From contig NC_044288.2 of the NCBI RefSeq assembly GCF_004027225.2, forward strand, positions 21,834,744-21,898,743: 64,000 nt of DNA, in the 5' to 3' direction. The first letter of the stretch is position 1. Each line of letters opens with the position of its first letter. The stretch comes from Strigops habroptila (Eukaryota > Chordata > Aves > Psittaciformes > Psittacidae). This document shows, one piece after another, positions 25,960 through 36,200 of the stretch. The translations under genes were made by a program, and so were the position numbers. The notes beneath the pieces were generated by a model. It did not search any database. It had not been told where the DNA came from and was given only the letters and a program-made list of their open reading frames with translations.

Positions 25960-26420
25960 CCAGATATATTCCTGTGTTTATCTGTATTCAAATGCACCCT
26001 GACCATTTAACCAGGTGATTCAGCATGAAACCATTCCTCATTCCTTTCTATCTCATCACTCACAGTGTCATTTTCAAGCTTTACCAGCAAAGATTTCATA
26101 TCTTCATCTACATCACTGATAAAAATGTTTAATAGCAGTGGACGAAGAACAGGTCCCCGGGGGGAGGTAGGTAGAAATAGTGCTACTTACTGATATCTAC
26201 CCATTAGCAGCTACCTCTGAGATCTGCCAGGGAAGCATTTTTAATCCATCTAATATGTGCCCTGTTAATTCCTTATAATGCAAGTTTTAATCAAAATGTC
26301 AGGTGGAAGTAAGTCAAATGCCTCGGAGAGATCCGAGTGTACTATATCAACACAATTGCCTTTCTCAACCACACCAGGAATCCTGTCAGAAAGAAGACAA
26401 TAGATTTGTATGACAAGCCC
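25960..26420 (-). mobile_element. Decayed CR1/L3-like LINE reverse-transcriptase remnant
   Basis: Read on the minus strand, 26400 to about 26285 gives VDIVHSDLSEAFDLLPPDIL, the counterpart of the VDVIYLDFSKAFDTVPH motif. Further 3', about 26170-26060, is GPVLRPLLLNIFISDVDEDM and then LVKLENDT where the catalytic FADD should be. The order and spacing are right for a LINE reverse transcriptase. The catalytic Asp pair is degraded and stops interrupt the frame. Confidence 0.75.
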
Positions 26421-29400
26421 CACCATCCGTGCCACCACACTGGCTGGGGCTCCTGATTCTGGGCACCTCACGTCACCATTTGTTCCTTGACCACGTGTGG
26501 ACAGAAAACCCACCAGAGACCAGCAAACCCCACTCTGAGCAATGCTCTCACTCCGTTCCCCTGGCTTTCAACCCATGTTTCCCCCTCATTCGCAGTGATA
26601 TTATGGGGACAGTGATCCCTGAGGAAGGGGATGGGCTTTCAGGCCTGGACAAGGAGGTCAGTGATGCTCAGCCCCAAGGGACCATCCCAGGAGGAGCTTC
26701 CAGCATGGCAATGGTGGAGCCCTGAGATGCAAGGTGGGCTGAATGCTGTGGGAGGACCAAGAGCTCAGGGGCTTCCCCGGCTTGCAGGATCTTTCATCCT
26801 CCGTCACCACCGAGCCGGGCCAGACCTGCATTTGCAGCAGCCCACAGAAGCTGCCTCTGTTGTCTTATTTTTGTTATTTTTGAGAGCATATTTTAGCGCT
26901 GAGCACATTCCCTCCTGTTGCCATGGCAGCCGTGACAGGGGTTATATACCGTGAGAAAAATACCAAAATTAATGAGTGAGCGAAAGTGCAGCCAAGAGAA
27001 AAACAAGGTTAAAAAAAGAGTTAAAACAGTAATAAAAACAACCTCCCAAGAATTCGGCAGCAAGCACCTCCCAAGGCAAGACAGGCAGTGACCATCCGAA
27101 CCGTTCAGCCCCTCCATCCATCCATCCCGGCGTGGGGCTGGCCACCCGTATCCCGTGTCCAGTGCATCTCCTGACCACGCTCTCCAGCTGGTGTGGTCCA
27201 AGGGATGTGCTTCTACTGCTGGATCCCACTTATGCTCCGGATTGGGCTGAAACCACCCATCCCCTTCCCCCGCAAACCTGCAGCCCTTCATTACGCGGTA
27301 GGCATGCGGAGGAGAAGTTCTTTAATGTGCTCATTTCCTCGCATTTGGGGTTTGAGGATCTTTTTGTTTTTAATTGTAGAAACAAGCGAATTGTCAGAAC
27401 ATCTGTGTTATTAGCATTTGCTGCCCAAATCCGCGCTGCTGCTTCTCCTGTGGAGCCCAGAGCTGATGAGAGAGAACAGAAGAGCCTTTGAACTCCTTGC
27501 AGCAGACGGCAGCCAGGTTGCTGCGTGTGTGTGTTGGGGAGGGGGTATTTATTCTCTTGTAAGGTTCATTTGCTCTCCGTGTTTCCCTTTCTTCTCGCTT
27601 TCCCAAAGATTTAGCTGGATGCTCTTCCCTCACAGGCTTTGTTCTTCTGACAGGCCTCACCGGCACCACGAAGCAGCCGTCTCTGTGTGATGCCAGAGCA
27701 TCCCCACACGGGGTACCTGCTGCATGGGACAAGCCAGCACCTCCAACAGCATCCCCAGGCTGAGTGGCACTGATGGTGAGAAGGATCTAAAGGGTCTCCT
27801 GGAAGAACTCTGTAGCCAAAGCTGCAGTTTGATGGTTTCCCATTGCTTAGACTGGCTCTGCTTCCCAGGAAATGGCAAAGAGATGGTAAGGATTCATACT
27901 AGAACACTCAAGCACAGGGAGGACAGGGAATGGCAATGCCATCATCAGCCTCTCCTTGCTGTCAGAGGGCAAGGAGCACTCTGGAAGGAGCTTGTCTGCT
28001 TTCAAAGGCAGCGGGCAGAGGAGGAAGGTAGGACAGACAAATCACCCCTGGTATGCCAGGCCTCCGGTGGCCTGGACATGGTGTCCCACCAGCTCCCTTG
28101 GCCATCAGGTGCTGCTGGCAGTGCAGGGGCTTTGCCGAGCAGCTCCTCTGGGCTACAGAGGGCTGGGACATTTGTCCCCCCTGTGCCCATAGAGCCTGGA
28201 CCTGCCTCTCCAAAACGTGCCCAAGCAGAGGCTGCAGATGGCAGGCACCATTCCCTACCAAATAGTTAACTGAGTGCAGGGACAGCTTCCTGGGTGCTGC
28301 CGGCACCGCATGACTATGACTACAGCTGCCTCTTGTGAAATGGAGACCTTTGGTCACCAGTGAGCTCTTCAGTTTGCCTTCACCGCTCCAGAGCCAGCCT
28401 TGGATCCGCAGGGTCACTTCCTCTGTTCTTCCCTTTGCTGCAGCTCTCCTGCCCTCCAAGGAGGGCTGCTGGTAAATTAAATCTCACATTGTTTCCAAGG
28501 AGTTTATTCCCCCTCTCTGCGAGGGTCCCTGGCTCTATCAGCAGGGTAAACCCTGGCAAACCCCGCAGCTCCTTTCCCTGCCCTTCCACGGTGGGCTTTG
28601 ACCTTCCCTGGGTTCTAACTTCACATCTTCTGCTAAATTGGCTTCATAAGAATGGACACTCAGGAAAAAAACCCAACACATGGATGTGGAGAAGCCGACA
28701 TCTCTGCAGGAGCAGGAAGTCTTGGCGGAGAGCAGGGATTCTCACCCAGAGGTGATGACCTTCCAGCCCCTTCCTCCTGCCTAGCAGGAAGAAGAAGGCC
28801 TGCCAGGGACTGAGCTCCCTTTCTTGGGGGGGAAAGCGGTGTGGTTTGGGCTGAGCCGAAGCCAGGGCTGCTCTAAGCAGGGCTGCGCAGCCTCTAGATG
28901 GTGCAGTGATCGCAGCCGAGCTGAGCATGTGTGCGGCGCTGGGCGCTGCGCAACAGGTTGGCGTGGCTCGGCGGGAAGCGATGCTCTCGGCCGCACGCTG
29001 CGGCCAAGCAGAAAGGACTTCCCAGCATCCCGGCTAGAAAGCTGCTCTGCAACCGGCCGGGGAGGCGGCTGCTGCTTGGGGAGGAGCCCTCATGATGCCG
29101 AGAGCCACCCCAGCATCTCCATCCGAGAGCGCTGAGGCCTTTGGCAGGGCCAGGCTGCAGAGCCAGCGCGCTGGCAGGGAGCGTTGGCTCTCCTCGCAGG
29201 CACACAGAGGAGGCATGGAGGGAAGGGACACCCCTGGAGCACGCTGTCCCCAGGCCTCTCCGGAGGTCCCGTGGGGCCAGCTGAGGGAGCAGAGCTTGCG
29301 AGGGCACCGCAAGGGCAGCCGGAGCTCGCAGGTGCTTTCGGGAGCTCACAAATGCTCTCTGCTCCCCAGTCCCGACACTGCAATAAACGCGTGATTCACC

Positions 29401-29639
29401 AAGGTGTGACGGGAGGGGACAGTCCCTTTTCCAAGCCACACTGCCTCGCACGGGCAGGGCTGCGGGAGCCATTGCTGGGCTGGGAGCCCGCCTCGGTTTG
29501 GGGGTGCGCAGAGGGGTGTGCACAGCCCCCCATGGGCTCACTCCCATCCCTTAGCACAGCGGGGTGAAAAAATAAACGGGTGAATACATAGATAAGAGCA
29601 CCGAGCGGAGAGCGAAAGGGGAGACCCGTCCCACACGCG
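26421..29639. other. Proximal upstream region of PCDH1, no exon recognised
   Basis: It includes the X-box-like site at 26917-26930 and AT-rich stretches at about 26930-27050 and 27300-27420 that stand out from their surroundings. CpG density rises from about 28.9 kb towards the promoter. No divergent gene or coding exon can be supported. Confidence 0.5.
26917..26930. promoter_or_regulatory. Near-perfect RFX X-box (GTTGCCATGGCAGC)
   Basis: Differs at one position from the palindromic X-box GTTGCCATGGCAAC bound by RFX-family factors. It lies about 3.3 kb upstream of the PCDH1 start codon and next to AT-rich sequence containing GGTTATATACC. Binding is inferred from the motif alone. Confidence 0.45.
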
Positions 29640-30082
29640 AGTGAGTGAGGAATGGAGGGGTACGCGGGGTGAAGGGGTCCGCGGGGCTGCGGGTCCCCCC
29701 CTTCACCACCGCGGGGCCGGCAGCCCGGAGCCGGGCGGTTCGGCGCTGAAACGGCTCTACCTGGCCCCCAGTGCCCGCTCGCCCCGGCCCGGCTGGGCTC
29801 GGGATCTGATAAGGAGCCGGAGCTCCACCTCCCCGCGGTGGCGGCGGGAGGCGGAGGCAGCGGGGGGGGGCTGGAAGGGGCCGTGCCTGCGCTGCGCTTC
29901 GCTTGCACATCCTCACACACACCGAGGGACGGAGGCGGGCACGGACGGAGCTGCCCACCGGGGCTGCTTCCAGCCCTGCCGCCGCCGCTCCGCCGAGGAG
30001 CCGCAGCCCCGGCCCGGGGAAGGGGGGGCGGTTCCCACGGGACGTTTAGATTTATTTTTTGGGGCCCCCCCTCATTTTTCCC

Positions 30083-30108
30083 TTTTTTTTTTATTTTTTT
30101 TTTTTTTT
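30083..30108 (+). repeat. Poly-T tract inside the PCDH1 promoter/5' UTR
   Basis: A 26-base run of T broken by a single A at 30093. It sits within an otherwise GC-rich CpG island about 80 bases upstream of the start codon. It is followed by AAATTTGATTTTCATT, making a short AT-rich pocket of about 80 bases. It could be a nucleosome-excluding promoter element or part of the 5' UTR. It is likely to vary in length between individuals. Confidence 0.85.
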
Positions 30109-30189
30109 AAATTTGATTTTCATTCGTGGATAACGATCGAGAGGAGCCGGGGGGGGTGCGGGGAGCCCGGTCCCGGCGGGGAGGAGGCG

Positions 30190-30253
30190 ATGCAGACGCC
30201 GCTGGATCAGCGCGCAAGGGGCCAGCACGGAGCGCAGCGCCGTCCGCATCCAA
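30190..30253 (+). CDS. PCDH1: PCDH1 coding exon 1 (start codon, 21 codons plus one base)
   Basis: The ATG at 30190-30192 has G at -3 and lies inside the CpG island. The frame is open upstream to a stop at 29593-29595 with no earlier in-frame ATG, so this is the first usable start in the frame. The exon ends CCAA at 30253 and the intron opens GTAAGAG at 30254. Its single leftover base joins to exon 2 at 35722 and makes an ACT codon, which puts the second ATG (35739) in the same frame. The resulting N-terminal extension, MQTPLDQRARG onwards, is 27 hydrophilic residues ahead of the signal peptide. Human PCDH1 also has a long N-terminal leader, though of different sequence. Translation could alternatively begin at 35739, which has a ready signal peptide directly after it. 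The splice joint is inferred from frame and site quality; no transcript was available. Confidence 0.8.
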
Positions 30254-33200
30254 GTAAGAGCTGCGGCAGGGCCGGGAGCTCCCGCCCGCGGCCGCGGAGA
30301 GCTGCGGAGCCCTGCGGAGCCGTGCGGGATGCCCCGGGCGGGACCCCGCCGCTGTGCGGGAGCGCGGGGCCGGGCGGCGGCGGGAGCGGCGCCGGGAGCA
30401 TCCCGCGTCCCTCCGCGCTCCTCCGCGCCGGGCTGCGCGGGCGGCGGCTCCCGGTTACCGGTCCCGCCCGGCTCTGCCACTTGTTGTGCGGCGCGGGCAG
30501 GGCGGGCGGCGGGGGGTGGCTGTGGGTGTGCGGTTGTGTCGGAGCGAGAGCGTGGTTTGGGTGGGATTTCTGCCCGTCGGGGGTGGCTCTGGGGGGGTGT
30601 CCCCGCTTCCTGCCACCCCGGGGTGTGTGTGTCCCCCCCCTTCCTGCCACCCGGGTGTGAGCGCGGCTCGGGGCGCGCTGTGCGTGGGAACCGGAGAAGT
30701 TGCGGGTGAGCTGGGAGCGGGGCTGCGTGTGTCCGTGCGGGAGGAGCGGGGTGAAGGGGTCTGGCTGCTGTGCACGCCCGTGTGCGTGTGCCCCGGAGGG
30801 GTAGGATACGGGAGGGGTGCGTGTCGAGGCTGCGGTTGTGTGTTGGGGGATGTTACCGGAGCGGGGTGTCTGAACGAGTGAAATCCCGGTTTTCGCTGCC
30901 GCTGCGCCGGGCTGGGTGTGGAGCCGGTGCTGGGAGAGCGGCTCCCGGCTGTTTTCCCGCGATGTCCGTGCGGGGCTGGCGGGAGAAGCCCCGTTTCATC
31001 CCCCCGGGGCTCGCCGGGGAGCGGCGGAGCGGGGCGCTGCCGGCCGCGGGAGCCTCAGCCCGGGCCGCCCCGCCGGGAGCCGCGGAGCCGAGCCCGGCCT
31101 CCCTCCTCCCCGCATCCCTTCCTTCCATCCTCTATCCCCTCTCCCCAGCCGCTCCTTCCGGCCTTGCCGGGGTGTTTCAGGCCCGCGGCATTTTTTCCTT
31201 CCCCCAGGACCCCCCCTCCAGGCCGGGATGGCGGCAGGAGGGGACGGGAGCCCGGAGGGGCTATAGGGGACCCCCGGGGTGGGAGGATGGGGGCTGCCAG
31301 CCCGGGGAGGCTCTGACAGGTCTCTGCCTCGCTGGCTGCCGGAGTTGGAAAGGATGTGGAGAAGGAGGCAGGAGGAGGGAGGGCCCCGAGCTTCGCCCTC
31401 TTTTCATCACTGTGCAGCTCCTAAGAGATGGTTTTGGGGTAAAGCTGCCCATAGGCGAGTGGGGTTCCCCATCGCGGGATGCTCCGGCTTGGGGTGCTTG
31501 GGCCCAGCCTGTGTAAATGCCGAGCAGCCGCAGTGGCAGCTGGAGCCGAAGGAAACCGTGGGACGTGCCACGGAATGCCCAGGATTCAGCCCATCTGTGC
31601 CTGCGATGCAGGACTGAGCATCCATGGCCGTTTTTTGGACAATATGGCCCTTGATCCCAACCCCTTGCCTGTAGTGGAGCCGTGATTTGCATTTGCTGCT
31701 TGCTTGGATGTTGCTCCAGCTCCAACATCCAGCTCCGAGTGTCAGAGTAGAGCTTGAGGGGGGGGGGACGGTTTGGGGGATTAGTACTTGTGTGCTCAGT
31801 GCAGGGTTTGGATGGACTTGTAAGCATGGCTCCGAGCCATGCAATCAGCCGTTGGGAGCAATAAGAGGGTGGACTTTGGTGCCCGTTCCCGGAGCGGAGC
31901 TGCCTTCTGTGGAACGGGGCCAAGGGGCTGTGGGAATCGCAGGGAGCACAGGCTTGTCCAAGCAGTTACTTCAATTCTCAGCGCTTTATAACCTCTCTCT
32001 CATTAGGACTTGGGGTTTTTTTTGGGGGGTGGATGGCTGAATTCTGTAGGATTTTGCATGCCACTGTCCTCTGAGAGCTTCCCAGTCATGCATTAAGCAG
32101 CGTGACTAACGCCTCTCTCATGTGGTTCAGTCTCTCTCACACTCTCCCCGTAGGGAGAATTGTGTGTGCGGAGGAATAGTTGTTTTGGGAGGGGTTTTGA
32201 GTTTTAAGTGCTCTGTGCTCTGCCAGCAGGTTGGAAAAAAGGTGCCTGGCACCAGAGAAGAAAGTGTGGGATGGTCCTTAGATCCCATGGGAAAATAGCC
32301 CGATGCCTTGGACCAGCCCCTGGGAAGCCTCTGTCTCCTGCACAGACGTGCTTTTCCCCAGTGGTGGAGCCTTCCTCCTCCTCCTCCTCCTCACGCCCAA
32401 CTCTGGGCTCTCACGTCTGCGCTGTGTCATTCGCACCCTTAGGCGCTGAGCAGGATTCCTCACCCAGTGAACCGGGGCCCCTCACACCCCTTGTGGGGTG
32501 ATAGTCCTGCTCGGGCCCCCAGCCCCTCTCTTCCTCCAGCCTCCTGCTTCCGAAGTTTCCTTCACCTGTGGGAATGGGGCTCGGGTTCAGGCTCCAGCCC
32601 CTATTTTGGAGCAGAAATCATAGGTGTTGGGCATCTTTGGGTGACTCCCTTCCCTCTCTGAGGCCAGCACAGGCGTTCCCAGTTCCCGGCTCTCAGTCAG
32701 GGCTGTGTGAGGCATCGCACCGGGTCAGGAACTTTTACGTTTACCTGCGATCTTCCACCTCACACCAAGGCTTAGTCAGGACGGCGCTAACGTCATCGTC
32801 AGTCATGGCCCAGCCTAGTGCAAACAGGCTTGTGCAAACAGTCCAGAGATGGGCGCGGGTGCTGCTCCTGGATGGGGTGTCCCTTGGGACCCCCTTCCTA
32901 GCATCCAGGGCTGCCCATCTTCGCCTTCTCCCCATCCTCACTGCTCCCCATGTCCAAAGGGAGTGCAAGGCAGCAGGATGATGAAGCTCAGTGTTGGTTC
33001 AGCCACCCTGTGAAGGCAACTGTAGGGGTCTGGTGTGAGCGCACACGCCCACTGCGTGCAGACACGCGTGTGACCCAGCCAGGGCGTGCACACGCACACG
33101 GTGTAAGTACCCCCGTGTGGGGTGACATCACCTGAATGCACAGCCGGTGGCAGCAGGGACATGCGCACATGGTCCCCCCACGCAGGCACACGCATTGCTC

Positions 33201-36200
33201 GATGCACGCACACGTGCGGGAGTGCAAGCTCGTGTCTGGTGCACAGGCTGCCCCGGTGCGGGCACGCATGTGCTCCATGCACACGTGTGGCACGCCTGCA
33301 CACCCTGCTAAGTGCACATGTGGGCACATGTGTGGCTTTTCCTACAGACACTCAAATGCTCATAGCGCGCACACGGGTACACGCAGGCAGTGCACACGTG
33401 TGTGCGTGTACACGCATTGCTGGGGAGGGCCTGTGTTAAGGCAGAGGGGCGTTGTGTTTCTGCTCAACTTCTTACCTCCTCCATGCTCAGCCTCTGTGGG
33501 AATGGAATAGTCCTCTTTGCCTCTTCCCTTCCTCCTGGGGATGTACATCTCTATGCCGGTTTGGACAGTTGTGCATGCTCTCAGCAAGGTGGGAATACCT
33601 CTTCTCTGCATGAAGGGTGCTCGCAGGACAAGGGAGCAGAGTCAAGCTAGGCTTCAGGACCATAGTTTCATCTCCAGAAACAGAGATGTATTTTCACCTG
33701 TGGAGGGAGAGCTTCTCTCTTCCATGCCATTGATGAGGCACTTATCATAGAATCACAGAATCCCAGAATCCCAGCCTGGTTTGTGTTGGAAGGGAGCTTA
33801 AAGCTCATCCAGTTCCAACCTCCTGCCACAGGCAGGGACACTTTCCACTAGAGCAGGTTGCTCCAAGCCCCATCCAAGCTGGCATTGAACACCTCCAGGA
33901 ATGGGGCATCTGTCTGTGGGGAAGCGGAGGGGTAGAGGGACTGGGAGATGCTGGCTTGTGGGAAGTACCAGGGTGGACAGTGCATGATGCTCCACTTGTT
34001 GAGGATCTGTACAATGCCAGCGTCACCAGGGATTAGGCACTTGCTATGTGGCACCATGGAGGGGAGATGGTGGAGGAGCGCTCACCCATCCCACAGGCTG
34101 GGCGCAGACGATGGAAAGAGGAAGCGATGGGGGTGGCGAGAGGGTTGGTGCTATGGGGCCAGGGCAGATGCTTTTGGCTGCTGATTTTAGGGCACCCAAC
34201 CACGGTGATTTTGGGGTGCTGGTGAGCTGGGCTGCACCCTTCATGCTCACGGCTCAGCAGAAGCCGTGTGGGTGCGCCTGGACCCTGGAGGTGCATTCCG
34301 AGAGTGGAAAGCAGGGGACAGGAAAGCTGGTGGCCAAGCACTGCCCCAGACAGTGGGCAGTGGGCCTGTGGCTTGGTGCAGAAGTGGCTGGCAGTGCCTC
34401 TGCAGCGTGTGCACACTGCGAGGAGGTTTCCAGTGGCTGGATGCCTGCGGTGCAGCGTGTGCAGTGTGTGTCTCTGCAATGCAGGGGGGCAGAACGTCTG
34501 CCACTGCCTCTGCAGCAGTGGGGTGGGCACCCAGTGCATGTGTGTGCAGTGTCCCAGTCTGGAGTGGGAGGAATGGGAAGGAACAGTGTGTCTGCAGTGA
34601 GCGAAGGGAACAGTGTTTGCTGGCGCAGGGTGTGGGGTTGCCTAGTGACTGTGCAGCAGAGGGGAGATGCTGTGCCTGCCATTGCAGTGTGCTGGGGCTG
34701 TGCAGTGCACAGGGAGGCACAGGGTCCGCTCTGTGGGATCTGCGCTGCAGAGTGGGCAGTGAGTCTCTGTCCCTCTAATACAGGGATGGGCAGTGCCCCT
34801 CTTCCTGTGAGGGCAACAGGCGGATGGCAGTGCCCTGCATGCAGTGCAGGAGGGATGATGCTCGGGGCTCCTGCATCCCTGCAGTGCTGGATGGGTGGTG
34901 GCTTCGTATCTCGCAGTGCAAGGCTGGCAGTGCTGCTGTGTTGGCAGTGCAGGGAGGGCAGTCCTGCTCTCTCCCTGCCGTGGCAGTGCCCCGTGCCCCT
35001 GCAGTGATGGATGGGTGGTATTCCTGCAGTGTAAGCAGTGCTATGAATCTCTGCAGTGATGGATGGGAGGCAGCTGTGCATCCCTGCAGTGTCCCATGTC
35101 CCTACAGTGCTGGATGGGTGGCAGCCATGCATCCCTGCAGTGCTGGATGGGCAGCATCCCTGCATCCCGGCAGAGCCCTTGCTCCGCTTTGGGATCTCCT
35201 GTTTCCACAGGGCTGGCAGATGGGTGCAGTGCCTCTGTGTCCCCGCCGTGCGTGGCAGGCAGTGTCCCTGCAGTGCGTGGCACACAATGCTCCTGTGTTC
35301 CTGTGGTGAGAAGCTGTCTCGGAGCCTGGCCGGCTCCCATCGGGTTGCTGGCAGGGCTGTGTGCAGTCCACCCTGTTAGTGTGCCTCGTTGGGTCTAATT
35401 ACAGTTTGTGTGGTGATGAAGAGGGTGGACAGTGGCAGGAGTGGCTTCCTGCAAGTGACAGGAAGCCAGGGCTGGGGTTTCAATGATGGGGTTGCTCACC
35501 CGAGCAGGGCGTTGCAGGAACTTTGCAAGCCAGGACCAGTCCTTCAGGGCACTTGCTTGTGGAGGCTGCCAGGGGACCACAGCTCTGCCAGCCCCTTCCC
35601 TTTGGGGGGCTGCTTTGGAACCACGCACAAGGGGTGCACCCAAAAGGAGATGCCAGGGAAACTGGCTGGGGCAGAGTGGTCCTGGGGCTGCCTAACGTCT
35701 GGTGTCTGTGTCTCCTTGCAGCTCCCCTGCAGCACAGGATGAAACCGCTGGCATCCTACCTGGGCCTGTGGCTCCTCTTCCAGCTCCCTGCTCTGGTCTC
35801 TGGGACACGTGTGGTCTACAAAGTGCAGGAGGAACAACCCCCCAACACCCTCATAGGGAGCCTAGCCTCTGACTATGGCTTCCCGGACGTGGGGCACCTC
35901 TACAAGCTGGAAGTGGGGGCTCCATACTTACGTGTGGATGGCAAGACTGGGGACATCTACACAACAGAGACCTCCATCGACCGGGAGAGCTTGCGTGAGT
36001 GCCAGCACCTCCTGCCCGGAGACCCCTGCTTCCTGGAGTTCGAAGTGTCCATCACTGACCTGATCCTGAACAGCAGCCCACGCCTGCTCGAGGGGCAGAT
36101 AGAGGTGCTCGATATCAATGACAACACCCCCAACTTTGCCTCGCCCGTCCTCACCCTCTCCATCCCTGAAAACACCAACATCGGGACTCTCTTCCCCATC

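Larger units (their letters stand above)
29640..31270 (+). promoter_or_regulatory. PCDH1: CpG island promoter and first exon region of PCDH1
   Basis: CpG dinucleotides, scarce elsewhere in the window, become frequent across about 1.6 kb flanking the exon 1 start codon. The sequence is very GC-rich and has G-runs (around 29855-29880 and 30150-30160) that could form quadruplexes. I see no convincing TATA box, as is usual for a CpG-island promoter. The transcription start cannot be placed exactly; it should lie upstream of 30190, probably between about 29.8 and 30.15 kb. The island extends well into intron 1. No divergent gene is recognisable on the other strand. Confidence 0.8.
30254..35721 (+). 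other. PCDH1: PCDH1 intron 1
   Basis: GT at 30254 and AG at 35721. The first kilobase continues the CpG island. It holds a CTCCTCCTCC microsatellite at about 32369-32391, an alternating CA/CG tract at about 33030-33420, one CR1 fragment and a degenerate GCAGTG minisatellite. Long open frames in this intron fall in the repetitive parts and have no conserved domain. Confidence 0.8.

Noticed and set aside
29641..30660. 339-codon frame across the CpG island read as one exon
   Set aside because: High GC content removes stops. Only the portion from the ATG at 30190 to the donor at 30253 is supported; the rest is upstream sequence or intron.
34048..35285. Open frames of over 300 codons on both strands in intron 1
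   Set aside because: They coincide with a degenerate repeat field, show the repeat's own periodicity, and lack any domain, splice support or codon-level conservation pattern.
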